Below, in pieces: positions 1 to 8,811 of a stretch of DNA of 64,000 bases (positions within the stretch are counted from its first letter, which is position 1; the number at the start of each line of letters is the position of its first letter). The notes below the pieces were generated by a model. That model was not told where the DNA came from and ran no database searches. It saw only the letters and a program-made list of their open reading frames with translations. Source of the stretch: Pseudomonas sp. P8_241 (GTDB taxonomy: Bacteria > Pseudomonadota > Gammaproteobacteria > Pseudomonadales > Pseudomonadaceae); assembly GCF_034008315.1 (NCBI RefSeq), contig NZ_CP125377.1, forward strand, positions 3,608,001-3,672,000, written 5' to 3'. Position numbers and translations under genes: made by a program.

Positions 1-359
1 ACACCGAGGCGGCCGAAGCTGTCGGCAGGGCGGCCATCATCATGGATCGGCAACAGCTGCGTGCCGCCGGTGCCTTTGCCGCCATCGAGCTTGACCGAGA
101 CCAGCCCCAGCACATCGGCACCAAAGCCGACTGGGCCTTGGGTGAAACCGGACTTGGCGTCGAGGATGAAGCTCTGGGTCCACTCTTCGGCTTTGCCCTG
201 GGGGTAGGCCGGGTTGGTGTAGTTGCGGTTGAAGTAGGCGTTGCGCAGGTTCAGGTTGGCGCTGGCATCGTCAATAAAGCCAGCGGCGGATGCTGGCAGC
301 GGTAATGCGCAGATAGTTGCCAGCGAACAGACAATTCGATGATTAACGACGGTTTTCAT
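1..359 (-). CDS. galP: OprD-family outer-membrane porin, N-terminal part (window edge)
   Basis: This gene is cut by the window edge; 119 codons are visible. The ATG is at 359-357. The protein opens with a signal peptide of about 25 residues ending in PASA, and the mature part begins GFIDDASANLNLRNAYFNRN, the usual start of OprD-type substrate-specific porins. It lies downstream of the gallate dioxygenase on the same strand. This reproduces the transporter-dioxygenase-porin order of Pseudomonas gallate operons, so it probably admits gallate through the outer membrane. The family call is firm from the N-terminus; the gallate role is inferred from context. A possible hairpin terminator lies between it and the dioxygenase, so its expression may be reduced or separately driven. 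Confidence 0.85.
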   Translation of the reverse strand, partial: MKTVVNHRIVCSLATICALPLPASAAGFIDDASANLNLRNAYFNRNYTNPAYPQGKAEEWTQSFILDAKSGFTQGPVGFGADVLGLVSVKLDGGKGTGGTQLLPIHDDGRPADSFGRLG

Positions 360-435
360 TGTTATTGTTTTCCGGTTTTTTGAGTAAAGGAAATGCCCTG
401 CGCCCGCAATCACCAGGCACAGCAAGTTCAAGAAG

Positions 436-467
436 AAAAAAATCGAAAGCGGCCCGGGACGAGCCGC
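436..467 (-). terminator. possible intrinsic terminator after gallate dioxygenase
   Basis: Read on the minus strand, a GCGGC/GCCGC stem (467-463 with 453-449) closes a 9-nt loop. It is followed by TTTCGATTTTTTT. The stem is only 5 bp, so it may attenuate rather than stop transcription into the porin gene. Confidence 0.4.
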
Positions 468-482
468 GCTCACTGCTGAAGT

Positions 483-1745
483 TCAGCGCGGGCCTTTGCC
501 CGCCACCGAGTAGAGCACCTGCTGATTTCGGGTTTTCATGAACGCCTCCAGGCTCTGTCCACGCATGGCGGCGTAGACCTGCAGGTTGGGAATCCCGAGG
601 ACCGCCGCGAGTTTCTCCAGCACGAAGAAGATCGCCCCGTACTGAATCAGCCCGCGCCAGTCACGGCGGCGCAACAGATCCCGTTCCTCGTCGCTCAGGC
701 CGCCTTCATCGAACAACGCTTCCGGCGTTTCGAGAAAGCGCTGGCGCCATTGCGGCTCGATCATGCGGTGCAGGAACTTGTTGAGGCGATAGCCCTTGGC
801 GCTGCGCTCCAGAGTGAATGGATAGGTGCCCTCGAGTTTTTCGATGCCGGCCAACTGGTGCTGCATGTGCTGCAAGTGGCGTGCGTTGACGTCGGCAGGC
901 AGCGCACGGTCCTGGTTTTCCAGCAACAGGGTCGCGATACCGGTCATGGATGGCAGGTAATAGTCCTGATGCAGATTTTTCACCGTGGCCGACAACGCGC
1001 CGCGCATGATCAGCCAGGTGATGACCTCCGAGCCTTCCATCCCGCCCAGGGTGGCGTACTCGGCGTGGGTCAGTTCGGTCAGGCGCTGCGGGTCGTTGAC
1101 CAGCAGATCGATGAACTGCTCATCCCACTGCGGGTTGTTGAATCCGCAGCGTTCGCCATGCACCTGATGGGACACACCGCCAGTGGCGACAATGGCCACC
1201 TTCAAGTCTTCGGGATAGCTTTCAATCGCGCGACGCAGGGCCTGACCCAACTTATAGCAGCGCAACGCACTGGGGATCGGGAACTGCAACACCCCCACTT
1301 GCAGCGGTACGATCTGCACCGGCCACGCCGGATCACAGGGCAACAACGCCGACATCGGCGAGAAAAACCCGTGGTCCAGCGGCTTGTCGCGGAAGAAGCT
1401 CATGTCGAACTCATCGGCCATCAGGCTTTGACCAATGTGCCGCGACAACGCGGCATGCCCGCCCACTGCGGGCAGCGAGCGCGGATTGCCACCTTCGTCG
1501 GCGACCTCGTAACGCTCATCAACGCCGAGGGAGAACGCGCCATAGTGGTCGAAGAAGAACGACGTCACATGGTCGTTGAAGATGTAGAACAGCACATCCG
1601 GCTGTTGCTCCTTCAACCATACCTTGATCGGTTCGAAGCCTTCGAAAATCGGCGCCCACGCCGCTTCATGCTGTTTATCGTGATCGACGGCGAAGCCGAT
1701 GGTAGGTGTATGGGATACAGCGAGGCCACCGATAATGCGTGCCAT
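483..1745 (-). CDS. galA: gallate dioxygenase (LigB-type extradiol ring cleavage)
   Basis: This 420-residue enzyme is predicted to cleave gallate to 4-oxalomesaconate with non-haem Fe(II). The N-terminal two thirds is a LigB-type extradiol domain. It shows GGLAVSHTPTIGFA with His12 and FNDHVTSFFF with His59 at the positions of the LigB iron histidines. The C-terminal ~120 residues resemble the LigA small subunit, as expected for the fused single-chain gallate dioxygenases of Pseudomonas, and the length matches them. I chose the ATG at 1745 because AGGA lies 7-8 nt upstream and the protein then starts MARIIGG like its relatives. An upstream in-frame extension has no ribosome site. It sits 25 nt downstream of the transporter gene, in one operon. 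The later steps (hydratase, tautomerase, aldolase) are not in the window. Confidence 0.9.
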   Translation of the reverse strand: MARIIGGLAVSHTPTIGFAVDHDKQHEAAWAPIFEGFEPIKVWLKEQQPDVLFYIFNDHVTSFFFDHYGAFSLGVDERYEVADEGGNPRSLPAVGGHAALSRHIGQSLMADEFDMSFFRDKPLDHGFFSPMSALLPCDPAWPVQIVPLQVGVLQFPIPSALRCYKLGQALRRAIESYPEDLKVAIVATGGVSHQVHGERCGFNNPQWDEQFIDLLVNDPQRLTELTHAEYATLGGMEGSEVITWLIMRGALSATVKNLHQDYYLPSMTGIATLLLENQDRALPADVNARHLQHMQHQLAGIEKLEGTYPFTLERSAKGYRLNKFLHRMIEPQWRQRFLETPEALFDEGGLSDEERDLLRRRDWRGLIQYGAIFFVLEKLAAVLGIPNLQVYAAMRGQSLEAFMKTRNQQVLYSVAGKGPR

Positions 1746-1770
1746 GACGAGTTCCTGTGTTCGAAAAAGA

Positions 1771-3108
1771 TTATTGCGCCAACAGAGCCCGGTTGACCCG
1801 ACGCCGTGCAAGACCGTTGGCGAGGATCGCCAGTGCGGCAATGAAGGCCGGCACGCTCAACAGGGCGAACAGCAACGGCAGGCCCAACCCGAGACTGAGC
1901 ACCGCACCACCGATGAGAGAACCAAAGATCCCGCCGAAACGACCGATGCCGAGCATCCAGCTGACGCCCGTTGCACGGAAATCCGTCGGGTAATAACCGG
2001 GGGCAAACGCGTTGAGGCCCGTCTGCGCGCCGCTCATGCAGAAACCGGCGGCGATCACGCCAAGCGCCAGCAAGCTCGATTCCAGGCTAAAGGCCCCCAG
2101 CAGCAGGATAAACACGCCACCCAGCGCATAGGAGGTGGCGATTACGCCGTTCGGGTTGCGTCGGTCCATGATCCAGCCCACCACAATCGCCCCGACAGTA
2201 CCGCCGATCTGGAACAGGCCGGTGATGGTGGCTGCCCGCTCGATGGACAGACCGCCTTCGCGCAACAGGGTCGGCATCCAGCCCATGGTCAGGTAGATCA
2301 CCAGCAGGCCCATGAAATAGGTCAGCCATAGCGCCAGTGTGCCGGCCCGATATCGTTCGGTGAACAGCATGCGCACCGGTGCCTTGTGCTGAGCCTGGGG
2401 TTCGGCGAGGGTGAAGTCAGTCGTTGCCGTGAATTTGCCCCCAAGCTTGTTCAGTACTTTGGCGATCTGGGCGGCGGGTGCATTGCGCGCTGCCAGGAAA
2501 CGTGCGGACTCGGGCAGAAACAACCAGAGGAAAGGCAGCAGCACCATTGGCAGAATGCCGCCGGCCAGCAACACCGATTTCCAGCCATACAGCGGAATCA
2601 ACCAGGCTGCCAACAAACCACCCAGTCCCGATCCCATGTTGAACCCGGTAAACATGATGGTGATGAACAGCGAGCGATTGCGCTCTGGCAGGTACTCGGC
2701 AAGCAGTGTGGTGGTATTGGGCATCGCGGCGCCCAGGGCCACACCGGTCAACAGGCGCAAGGCCGCCAGCTCATAGGGGTTACGCGCAAACGCACACGCC
2801 AGGCTCAACACACTGAACCCCGTCACGGCCAACAGCAGCACTTTCTTGCGCCCCACACGGTCAGCGTAAGGGCCAGCGGTCAGGGCACCGATGGCCAGCC
2901 CGACCATCCCGGCACTCATGACCGGGCCAAAAGCGGCTTTGGACAACCCCCACTCCTGTATCAGCGATGGCGCGATAAAACCCATGACCGCGACATCGAG
3001 GCCATCGAAAAGCACAATGAAGAAACACAGGCTCATGATGAGCCACTGGTACCCGGCAACCGGTCGGTTGTCGATCCACGCTTTGATGTCGACCGTTTCG
3101 TGACTCAT
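1771..3108 (-). CDS. galT: MFS aromatic acid:H+ symporter, probable gallate transporter
   Basis: This 445-residue inner-membrane protein has about 12 hydrophobic segments. TM1 carries the AAHS-family signature FDGLDVAVMGF, and the loop between TM2 and TM3 has the MFS motif GPYADRVGRKK. These are the marks of 4-hydroxybenzoate/gallate-type aromatic acid symporters (PcaK, GalT). The start at 3108 is preceded by a GAAGG ribosome site. A longer upstream reading frame is possible but is not membrane-like and lacks a site. It is the first gene of the transporter-dioxygenase-porin operon. Gallate as the substrate rests on the neighbouring dioxygenase; the family assignment is firm. Confidence 0.87.
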   Translation of the reverse strand: MSHETVDIKAWIDNRPVAGYQWLIMSLCFFIVLFDGLDVAVMGFIAPSLIQEWGLSKAAFGPVMSAGMVGLAIGALTAGPYADRVGRKKVLLLAVTGFSVLSLACAFARNPYELAALRLLTGVALGAAMPNTTTLLAEYLPERNRSLFITIMFTGFNMGSGLGGLLAAWLIPLYGWKSVLLAGGILPMVLLPFLWLFLPESARFLAARNAPAAQIAKVLNKLGGKFTATTDFTLAEPQAQHKAPVRMLFTERYRAGTLALWLTYFMGLLVIYLTMGWMPTLLREGGLSIERAATITGLFQIGGTVGAIVVGWIMDRRNPNGVIATSYALGGVFILLLGAFSLESSLLALGVIAAGFCMSGAQTGLNAFAPGYYPTDFRATGVSWMLGIGRFGGIFGSLIGGAVLSLGLGLPLLFALLSVPAFIAALAILANGLARRRVNRALLAQ

Positions 3109-3567
3109 GCTTTTACCTTCTTGTTTTTGTAGAAGTACCGTACGGCCTGGAGATCGGTGCAAGCCAGAGGCCGTCCGACAGCCGAACATTGGGCATGACT
3201 TTAAAGCCGCAGTTGTCTGCGGCGCCTCTGGGAAATCCTTAAACAGGTATCTGTTTTTCTTATCGGATGACGTGCAGCGGGTCATTACGCGGCCAAACGG
3301 CGTGGCTTCAAGGCTCAGGACGGTGCCAAATGCACAAGAGCGGCTTTCTCGATTGGCAACCGCGCCTTACCCAAACCTCAGCTGGTGCGGGTCTTGCGCC
3401 CTGGTGCCCGGCCAAATGCTAATACCCATAAATAAAATCGATACCTGCTTAATGACTTCACAGAAGACGCTCGGCGAGCGCGTACCTTAAGGTCGAAGCC
3501 ACTGCCTTGACGGCGGTAGTGGTAATTGACTTGTCGCTGCACATACTAATAAAAGAAGGGTTTGAAC
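3109..3567. promoter_or_regulatory. divergent intergenic region between galT and the amidohydrolase gene
   Basis: This 459-nt region has no convincing gene and must hold the promoters of the leftward gal operon and the rightward amidohydrolase. The clearest element is an inverted repeat, AAACAG-GTAT-CTGTTT, at 3241-3256. It is a good candidate operator and lies about 135 nt upstream of the galT start. AT-rich sequence around 3420-3450 (ataaataaaatcgat) could hold the rightward promoter. No gallate regulator gene is encoded in the window. Confidence 0.45.
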
Positions 3568-4572
3568 ATGACTGACACTCGCTTGTCCCGTCGCTCGCTG
3601 CTCAAAACAAGCACCATTGTGCTGACAGCCGGCGCCGCGCTTGGCCTGCCGACCCTGAGCCAGGCCTCACGCAGCAGCCTGCAGAGCGCAGACAATGAAG
3701 GCACCGATCAATCGCCAGGTACGGTTATGGATTCCCAACTGCTCAGTCTGTTTTCTCAACCCAAGATCGATTGCCACCATCATGTGATCGACCCTGTGCA
3801 GTTCCCCTATCCCGCCGACTCCACCTACCAGCCGGCAGGACCCGAGATCGGTTCAGCGGCGTATTACGCACAGGTCATGCAAGCCTATGGCATTCGCCAT
3901 TCCGTGGTCGTGCAGCCGACCTCGGCTTATGGCTTGGACAACAGTTGTCTGCTGGAAACGCTGGCTCGCGGCAACGGTCGCCATAAAGGTGTGATCGTGG
4001 TCCCGAACGACGTCTCCAGCGAGACCCTCGCGCAGTACAAGGCACAGGGTGTCGTCGGTGTGGCGCTCAATGCTGCGCTACTGGGTCCCGATCGCTTTGT
4101 GAAAATCGACGCGCTGATGGGGCGCTTGGCTGAGCTTGACCTGTATGCACAGATTCAGGTGAAGGACGATCAGTTGCTGGCGCTGTTGCCCTTGTTGCAG
4201 CGCACACGGCCCCGTGTGCTGATTGACCACTCCGGCCGACCCGATGCCAGTGCCGGCCTGCACCAACCGGCCTTCCAGGCATTGCTGTCGCTGGCCGGCA
4301 ACGGACGTACCTTCGTCAAACTCTCGGGGCTGTCGCAATACTCCAAAGAGCGTTACCCCTATGCCGATGCCAAGCCCTATCAACTGGCACTGCTGCAGGC
4401 GTTCACAGCCGAAAACTGTATGTGGGGCACGGACTGGCCGTTCTTGCGTGCGCGTCAAAACATGGAATTGGGCACCGTTCTGAGCAACTTCGGCGAAATG
4501 TTCCCCAATGCCAGTGACCGCCAGCAAATACTGTGGGAGACCCCAAGACGTCTGTTCGGCTTCACCGCCTGA
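3568..4572 (+). CDS. TAT-exported amidohydrolase of the PDC-hydrolase (COG3618) type
   Basis: This 334-residue protein has a twin-arginine signal (SRRSLLK, residues 7-13, then a hydrophobic stretch and a possible SQA cleavage near residue 33). The mature domain is an amidohydrolase-2 TIM barrel. IDCHHHVIDP (residues 67-76) is strand 1, VLIDHSGRPD lies in the middle, and MWGTDWPF holds the conserved acidic residue at about 289. This subgroup includes 2-pyrone-4,6-dicarboxylate lactonase (LigI) and sugar lactonases, most of which hydrolyse lactones. The start is fixed by AAGAAGGG 7 nt before the ATG; an in-frame TTG six bases earlier is less likely. Because it is divergent from the gal operon, it may act on a lactone or ester related to gallate in the periplasm. 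That role is inferred. Confidence 0.75.
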   Translation: MTDTRLSRRSLLKTSTIVLTAGAALGLPTLSQASRSSLQSADNEGTDQSPGTVMDSQLLSLFSQPKIDCHHHVIDPVQFPYPADSTYQPAGPEIGSAAYYAQVMQAYGIRHSVVVQPTSAYGLDNSCLLETLARGNGRHKGVIVVPNDVSSETLAQYKAQGVVGVALNAALLGPDRFVKIDALMGRLAELDLYAQIQVKDDQLLALLPLLQRTRPRVLIDHSGRPDASAGLHQPAFQALLSLAGNGRTFVKLSGLSQYSKERYPYADAKPYQLALLQAFTAENCMWGTDWPFLRARQNMELGTVLSNFGEMFPNASDRQQILWETPRRLFGFTA

Positions 4573-4679
4573 CTCCACCTGTCACGGGGCAATCGGCCTG
4601 CCACGGTTGGGTATCTCGCGTGCCGCCAATTCCCGCAAGCGCATTGGCCGGGGTGGCACAACAGGCTCACAAGAACCAG

Positions 4680-5492
4680 TCAACCCAGCGATAACAAACG
4701 GCGCGCCCGACCGAGCACAGGCGCGTCGACCATTGCCCCGTCCACTTTGAACGCCGCTTCACCGGACTCGGCCGCGCTGACCACGCGGCGTGCCCAGGCC
4801 ATTTCTTCAGCGCTGGGCGCCAGCGCCGCGTGCACGACAGGCACTTGTCGCGGGTGAATGCACAAGGCTCCCCCCATGCCCATATCGCGGACACGCTGCA
4901 TGGCGCAGGCCAGTCCCGCGTCATCTTCGAAAGCCGGATAGACACTGTCCAGCGGCGGTTCCAGAGCGTTGACCCGCGAGTGCAGCAACAGGGCATAACG
5001 GGTCTGGTCGAACACGGCTTCAGCCCCGCCACTACCCGCCTTCAACCCCAGGTCGAGGGCAAGATCCAGTGCCCCGAACGTCAGGCGCTGCACACCGCGG
5101 CACGACGCAATTGCACCGATGGCCAGCACGCCCTGCGCGCTTTCGATGATTGGCCAGACCGGTTTGCCAAGCGCCGTGACTTCGCTCACTTGAGCGGCTG
5201 ATTCGGCCTTTGGCAGCAATATCCCGACCACACCAGGGTGCTGGCGACAGTGTTCAAGATCGGCCTCATGCTCCTGGGTTGCGCTGGCATTGATCCGCAC
5301 CCAGACCCGCGCCTCCGGATGCGTGTTGAAATACGCGGCAAGCTGCTCACGGGCCAGCGCTTTGTCCTGCGCTGCCACGGCGTCTTCGAAATCGACGATC
5401 ACGACGTCGGCACCACTGGCCAGCGCCTTGGCAAAACGCTCAGGACGATTGCCCGGCACAAACAGCGCCGAGCGAACAAACAGTCTGGACAT
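4680..5492 (-). CDS. ccl: CitE-type acyl-CoA lyase, putative (S)-citramalyl-CoA lyase
   Basis: This 270-residue protein is a HpcH/HpaI aldolase/citrate-lyase beta family member. RSALFVPGNRPERFAKA is the standard N-terminal motif. VDFEDAV supplies acidic metal-binding residues, and PIIESAQGVLAI and LTFGALDLALDLGL follow at family positions. Such enzymes cleave citramalyl-CoA or malyl-CoA into acetyl-CoA and pyruvate or glyoxylate. I place the start at 5492 because AGAGGA lies 6 nt upstream; an ATG two codons earlier abuts the ribosome site. The gene follows the CoA-transferase by 13 nt. The set of hydratase, dehydrogenase, transferase and lyase resembles the Pseudomonas itaconate cluster, where this enzyme performs the last step to acetyl-CoA and pyruvate. 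Confidence 0.72.
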   Translation of the reverse strand: MSRLFVRSALFVPGNRPERFAKALASGADVVIVDFEDAVAAQDKALAREQLAAYFNTHPEARVWVRINASATQEHEADLEHCRQHPGVVGILLPKAESAAQVSEVTALGKPVWPIIESAQGVLAIGAIASCRGVQRLTFGALDLALDLGLKAGSGGAEAVFDQTRYALLLHSRVNALEPPLDSVYPAFEDDAGLACAMQRVRDMGMGGALCIHPRQVPVVHAALAPSAEEMAWARRVVSAAESGEAAFKVDGAMVDAPVLGRARRLLSLG

Positions 5493-5505
5493 CGACATTC
5501 CTCTT

Positions 5506-6753
5506 TCAGTCGTTCTGGACAACGCCGGTTTCGTTCAGGCGCTGAATATCGTCGGTGCTGTAACCCAGCTCACCCAGCAGGCTACGGCTGTGCTGACCCA
5601 GTCCGGGGACTGGCGCCATGTAAGGTGAAAACGCATTGCTGCTGGCGGGTGGCAAGAGCGTCGGCAGAATTCCCACCGGGCTCGCGACCTCGGTCCAGCG
5701 GCCCCTGGCCTTGAGCTGCGGATGCGCCCACACACCGGCCATGTCGTTGACCTGCGCATTGGCGATCTGCGCGGCATCGAGCCTTGCGATGATGGCGGCG
5801 GCGTCCAGCTGCGCGAACACCTCGACAATGATTGCGCACAAGGCCTCACGGTTGGCCGAGCGTTTGAAGTTGGCCGAAAACCGAGGGTCCTCAATCAGCT
5901 CGGGACGCTGAAGCACGGTTTGACAGAACTTCACCCATTCACGTTCGTTTTGCAGCCCGATCATCACCGTGCCGTTGTCACCGGTCGGAAACGGGCCGTA
6001 GGGGTAAATCGTCGCGTGGGATGCCCCGGTCCGTTGCGGTGGCTCGGCGTCTTCAAAGGCGTAGTACATCGGAAAGCCCATCCACTCCACCAGGCTTTCC
6101 AGCATCGACACTTCGACACGACTGCCCTGCCCGGTTTTGTCACGCAGCAACAGTGCCGACAGAATCCCGGTATAGGCGTACATGCCGGCGGAAATATCGG
6201 CAATCGAGCAACCGGCCTTGGCCATGCCCTCCTGCGTCGCATTCCCGGTCACGGACAGAAAGCCGCTTTCGCTCTGGATCAGCAGGTCGTAGGCTTTCTT
6301 GTCCTCGTACGTGCCACCTTCTCCATAACCGGAAATGTCGCAGACAATCAGTTGTGGATGGCGCTCATGCAACGCCTCGAACGACAGGCCCATTCTTGCA
6401 GCGGCGCCCGGCGCAAGGTTTTGCACCAGGACATCGGCTTGCTGCAACAGTTGTTCGAGAATGACCTGGCCTTGCGGCAGCTTGAGATCCAGCGCGATGC
6501 TTTCCTTGGAGCGATTGGTCCAGACAAAATGCGAGGCCATGCCCCGCACACGCTCGTCGTATCCACGGGCGAAGTCGCCGCTGCCGGGTCGCTCGACCTT
6601 GATTACCCGTGCCCCCAGATCAGCCAATTGACGCGTGCAGAACGGCGCCGCGATGGCGTGTTCGAGGCTGACCACGGTGATGCCGTCGAGGGGGCGTTGT
6701 TTCAGGTTTACACTGTTCATTGGGAAAGCGGCCGGTGTACGGGTATGGCTCAT
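5506..6753 (-). CDS. ict: class III CoA-transferase, putative itaconate CoA-transferase
   Basis: This 415-residue protein belongs to the CaiB/BaiF (formyl-CoA transferase) family. It has PLDGITVVSLEHAIAAPFCT at the N-terminus and KAYDLLIQSESG, in which Asp156 matches the aspartate that carries the acyl intermediate. It would transfer CoA from succinyl-CoA or another donor to a dicarboxylic acid. The start at 6753 has AAGGGGGG 7 nt upstream. It lies 13 nt from both the upstream dehydrogenase and the downstream lyase, so the genes are co-transcribed. Itaconate as the acceptor is inferred from the gene set; mesaconate, methylsuccinate or a similar C5 acid would fit too. Confidence 0.72.
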   Translation of the reverse strand: MSHTRTPAAFPMNSVNLKQRPLDGITVVSLEHAIAAPFCTRQLADLGARVIKVERPGSGDFARGYDERVRGMASHFVWTNRSKESIALDLKLPQGQVILEQLLQQADVLVQNLAPGAAARMGLSFEALHERHPQLIVCDISGYGEGGTYEDKKAYDLLIQSESGFLSVTGNATQEGMAKAGCSIADISAGMYAYTGILSALLLRDKTGQGSRVEVSMLESLVEWMGFPMYYAFEDAEPPQRTGASHATIYPYGPFPTGDNGTVMIGLQNEREWVKFCQTVLQRPELIEDPRFSANFKRSANREALCAIIVEVFAQLDAAAIIARLDAAQIANAQVNDMAGVWAHPQLKARGRWTEVASPVGILPTLLPPASSNAFSPYMAPVPGLGQHSRSLLGELGYSTDDIQRLNETGVVQND

Positions 6754-6765
6754 CGATTTCCCCCC

Positions 6766-7926
6766 TTAAAAACTGCGTGGCAGGTCGAGTAAATGCTCGG
6801 CCACATAAGACAGAATCAGGTTGGTGGAGATGGGCGCAACCTGGTACAGCCGCGTCTCGCGGAACTTGCGTTCCACGTCGTATTCGCAGGCAAAGCCAAA
6901 ACCGCCGTGGGTTTGCAGGCAGGCATTGGCCGCTTCCCAGGAGGCCTTCGCCGCCAGGTACTTGGCCATGTTGGCGCTGGCCCCGGCGTTGATGCCGCTG
7001 TCGTATTCCTCGCAAGCGCGCCAGCGCATCAGGTCCGCCGCTTCGATTTCGATATGCGCCTCGGCAATCGGGAACTGCACACCCTGGTTCTGCCCGATCG
7101 GGCGGCCGAATACCACCCGGTCACGGGCATAGGCGCTAGCCTTTTCAATGAACCAGCGACCATCGCCAATGCACTCGGCGGCAATCAGGGTGCGTTCGGC
7201 ATTCAGGCCATCGAGGATGTACTTGAAGCCTTTGCCTTCTTCGCCGATCAAACTGTCGGCGGGGATCTGCAGGTTGTCGAAGAACAGCTCGTTGGTCTCG
7301 TGATTGACCATGTTGGCAATGGGTTGCACGGTCAGGCCGTTACCGATGGCCTCGCGCAGATCAACGAGGAAGATCGACATGCCTTCGGATTTTTTCTTCA
7401 CCTCGGCCAGGGGTGTGGTGCGGGCCAGAAGGATCATCAGGTCCGAGTGCTGGATGCGCGAGATCCAGACCTTCTGCCCATTGATCACATACTTGTCGCC
7501 CTTGCGCACGGCCGTGGTCTTGATCTTGGTGGTATCGGTGCCGGTGGTCGGCTCGGTGACGCCCATCGATTGCAGGCGCAGTTCACCGCTGGCCAGCTTC
7601 GGCAGGTAATAACTTTTCTGCGCCTCACTGCCGTTTCGCAGCAAGGTGAACATGTTGTACATCTGGCCGTGCACGGTGCCGGAATTGCCGCCGCAACGGT
7701 TCACTTCTTCCAGGATCACCGACGCTTCGGCCAGGCCCAGGCCCGAGCCGCCATATTCGGTCGGGATCATCGCCGCCAGCCACCCGGCCCGGGTCAAGGC
7801 GTCGACAAAGGCCTGCGGAAAGCCTTTTTGCTCATCGATCCCGCGCCAGTAAGCGGCATCGAATTCAGCGCACAACGCCCGTACACCTTCGCGGATGGCA
7901 TTGAGTTCGTCACTGTTGGGATTCAT
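6766..7926 (-). CDS. acyl-CoA dehydrogenase of the itaconate-type module
   Basis: This 386-residue protein has the complete acyl-CoA dehydrogenase layout: an N-terminal helical domain, VTEPTTGTDTTKIKT in the mid beta domain, YVINGQKVWISR for flavin and substrate contacts, and a C-terminal helical domain with QTHGGFGFACEYDVERKFR. It would oxidise a short acyl-CoA with electrons passing to ETF. The start at 7926 has GAGGA 7 nt upstream. An acyl-CoA dehydrogenase of unassigned substrate also sits between hydratase and transferase in the Pseudomonas itaconate cluster. It could feed saturated analogues such as methylsuccinyl-CoA into the module. Family firm, substrate unknown. Confidence 0.8.
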   Translation of the reverse strand: MNPNSDELNAIREGVRALCAEFDAAYWRGIDEQKGFPQAFVDALTRAGWLAAMIPTEYGGSGLGLAEASVILEEVNRCGGNSGTVHGQMYNMFTLLRNGSEAQKSYYLPKLASGELRLQSMGVTEPTTGTDTTKIKTTAVRKGDKYVINGQKVWISRIQHSDLMILLARTTPLAEVKKKSEGMSIFLVDLREAIGNGLTVQPIANMVNHETNELFFDNLQIPADSLIGEEGKGFKYILDGLNAERTLIAAECIGDGRWFIEKASAYARDRVVFGRPIGQNQGVQFPIAEAHIEIEAADLMRWRACEEYDSGINAGASANMAKYLAAKASWEAANACLQTHGGFGFACEYDVERKFRETRLYQVAPISTNLILSYVAEHLLDLPRSF

Positions 7927-7974
7927 CGGTAGTCCTCGGTTCTTGTTATGGAATTGCCAGGGGTTGGCAAAAAA

Positions 7975-8811
7975 TCATTCGAAAGTCAGTTCGGCGCGCT
8001 GGGCGATTCCGCCGGCGTCACCCGCCCAGAGTTCAGCTCTGCCGGGGGCGGAGAGGCGCCCGCCGACGATGAAGGGGTGTGGCGAAATGAGCGGTCGGAT
8101 GCCGCGATATTCAAAGCTCCGGATCCGCGCCTGCGGGTTGGCGCGGCAGAAGGCGAGCAGGTTCAGGGTGGCAATCAAAGGCCCCTGCACCACCAGACCG
8201 GGGTAACCCTCGGCTTCGGTGACATACGGCCAGTCGTAATGGATGCGATGGCCGTTGAACGTCACGGCGCTGTAGCGAAACAACAACGTCGCGGTGGGTG
8301 TAATCGACTCTTGCCAGCCTGCCAGGGGCAACGCTTCGCCACTGGCGGGTTTGGGCGGAGTCGGATCGCGGTAGACAATGTCCTGCTCCTCGCGAATCGC
8401 CAGGCGCCCGTCCTGCACATATTCGTGACGCAAGGTCGCAAACAGCAGCGAACCGCTGCGCCCGGATTTTTCCTCGATGTTCAGCACGGTTGTGGTGCGT
8501 GTCGCTTCGGCGTCGACGCGCAGCGCCTCAAGGAACTCGACCCGTCCACCCGCCCACATCCGATTGCGAGGGTGTGTGGGCGGCAGAAGGACGCTGCCGG
8601 CCGGGTGGCCATCCTTTCCAAGCGCCGGTTCTTCCACGGCGGGCTGAAAGAATGCCCAGTGCCACAATGCAGGCAACGGCTGGCCCGAATGGGGTGCCGA
8701 TTCGCCCAGGGTAGCCGCGATCCGTTTGACCAGGCTTGCACTCAAGCGCTCTGTGGTGTGTTCGGTGCGCCCGATCCAGGCGGCGTAGGGGGAATCACTC
8801 ATGGACGTCAT
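7975..8811 (-). CDS. ich: double-hotdog enoyl-CoA hydratase, putative itaconyl-CoA hydratase
   Basis: This protein of about 278 residues has two hotdog domains. The N-terminal FAS1-like part contains LPPTHPRNRMWAGGRVEF. The C-terminal MaoC-like part contains FNGHRIHYDWPYV, the motif with catalytic Asp/His seen in mesaconyl-C4-CoA and itaconyl-CoA hydratases. It would hydrate itaconyl-CoA (or a relative) to citramalyl-CoA, the substrate of the lyase at the end of this operon. I chose the ATG at 8811 because AGGA lies 9 nt upstream; an ATG nine bases further in is possible. It is the first gene of the four-gene module. Confidence 0.7.
   Translation of the reverse strand: MTSMSDSPYAAWIGRTEHTTERLSASLVKRIAATLGESAPHSGQPLPALWHWAFFQPAVEEPALGKDGHPAGSVLLPPTHPRNRMWAGGRVEFLEALRVDAEATRTTTVLNIEEKSGRSGSLLFATLRHEYVQDGRLAIREEQDIVYRDPTPPKPASGEALPLAGWQESITPTATLLFRYSAVTFNGHRIHYDWPYVTEAEGYPGLVVQGPLIATLNLLAFCRANPQARIRSFEYRGIRPLISPHPFIVGGRLSAPGRAELWAGDAGGIAQRAELTFE

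Noticed and set aside
750..1796. A 348-codon open frame on the plus strand
   Set aside because: It is antisense to gallate dioxygenase, whose motifs and start are unambiguous.
1..3108. Complete gallate-to-central-metabolism pathway
   Set aside because: Only porin, dioxygenase and transporter are here. The oxalomesaconate tautomerase, hydratase and aldolase genes are not in the window.
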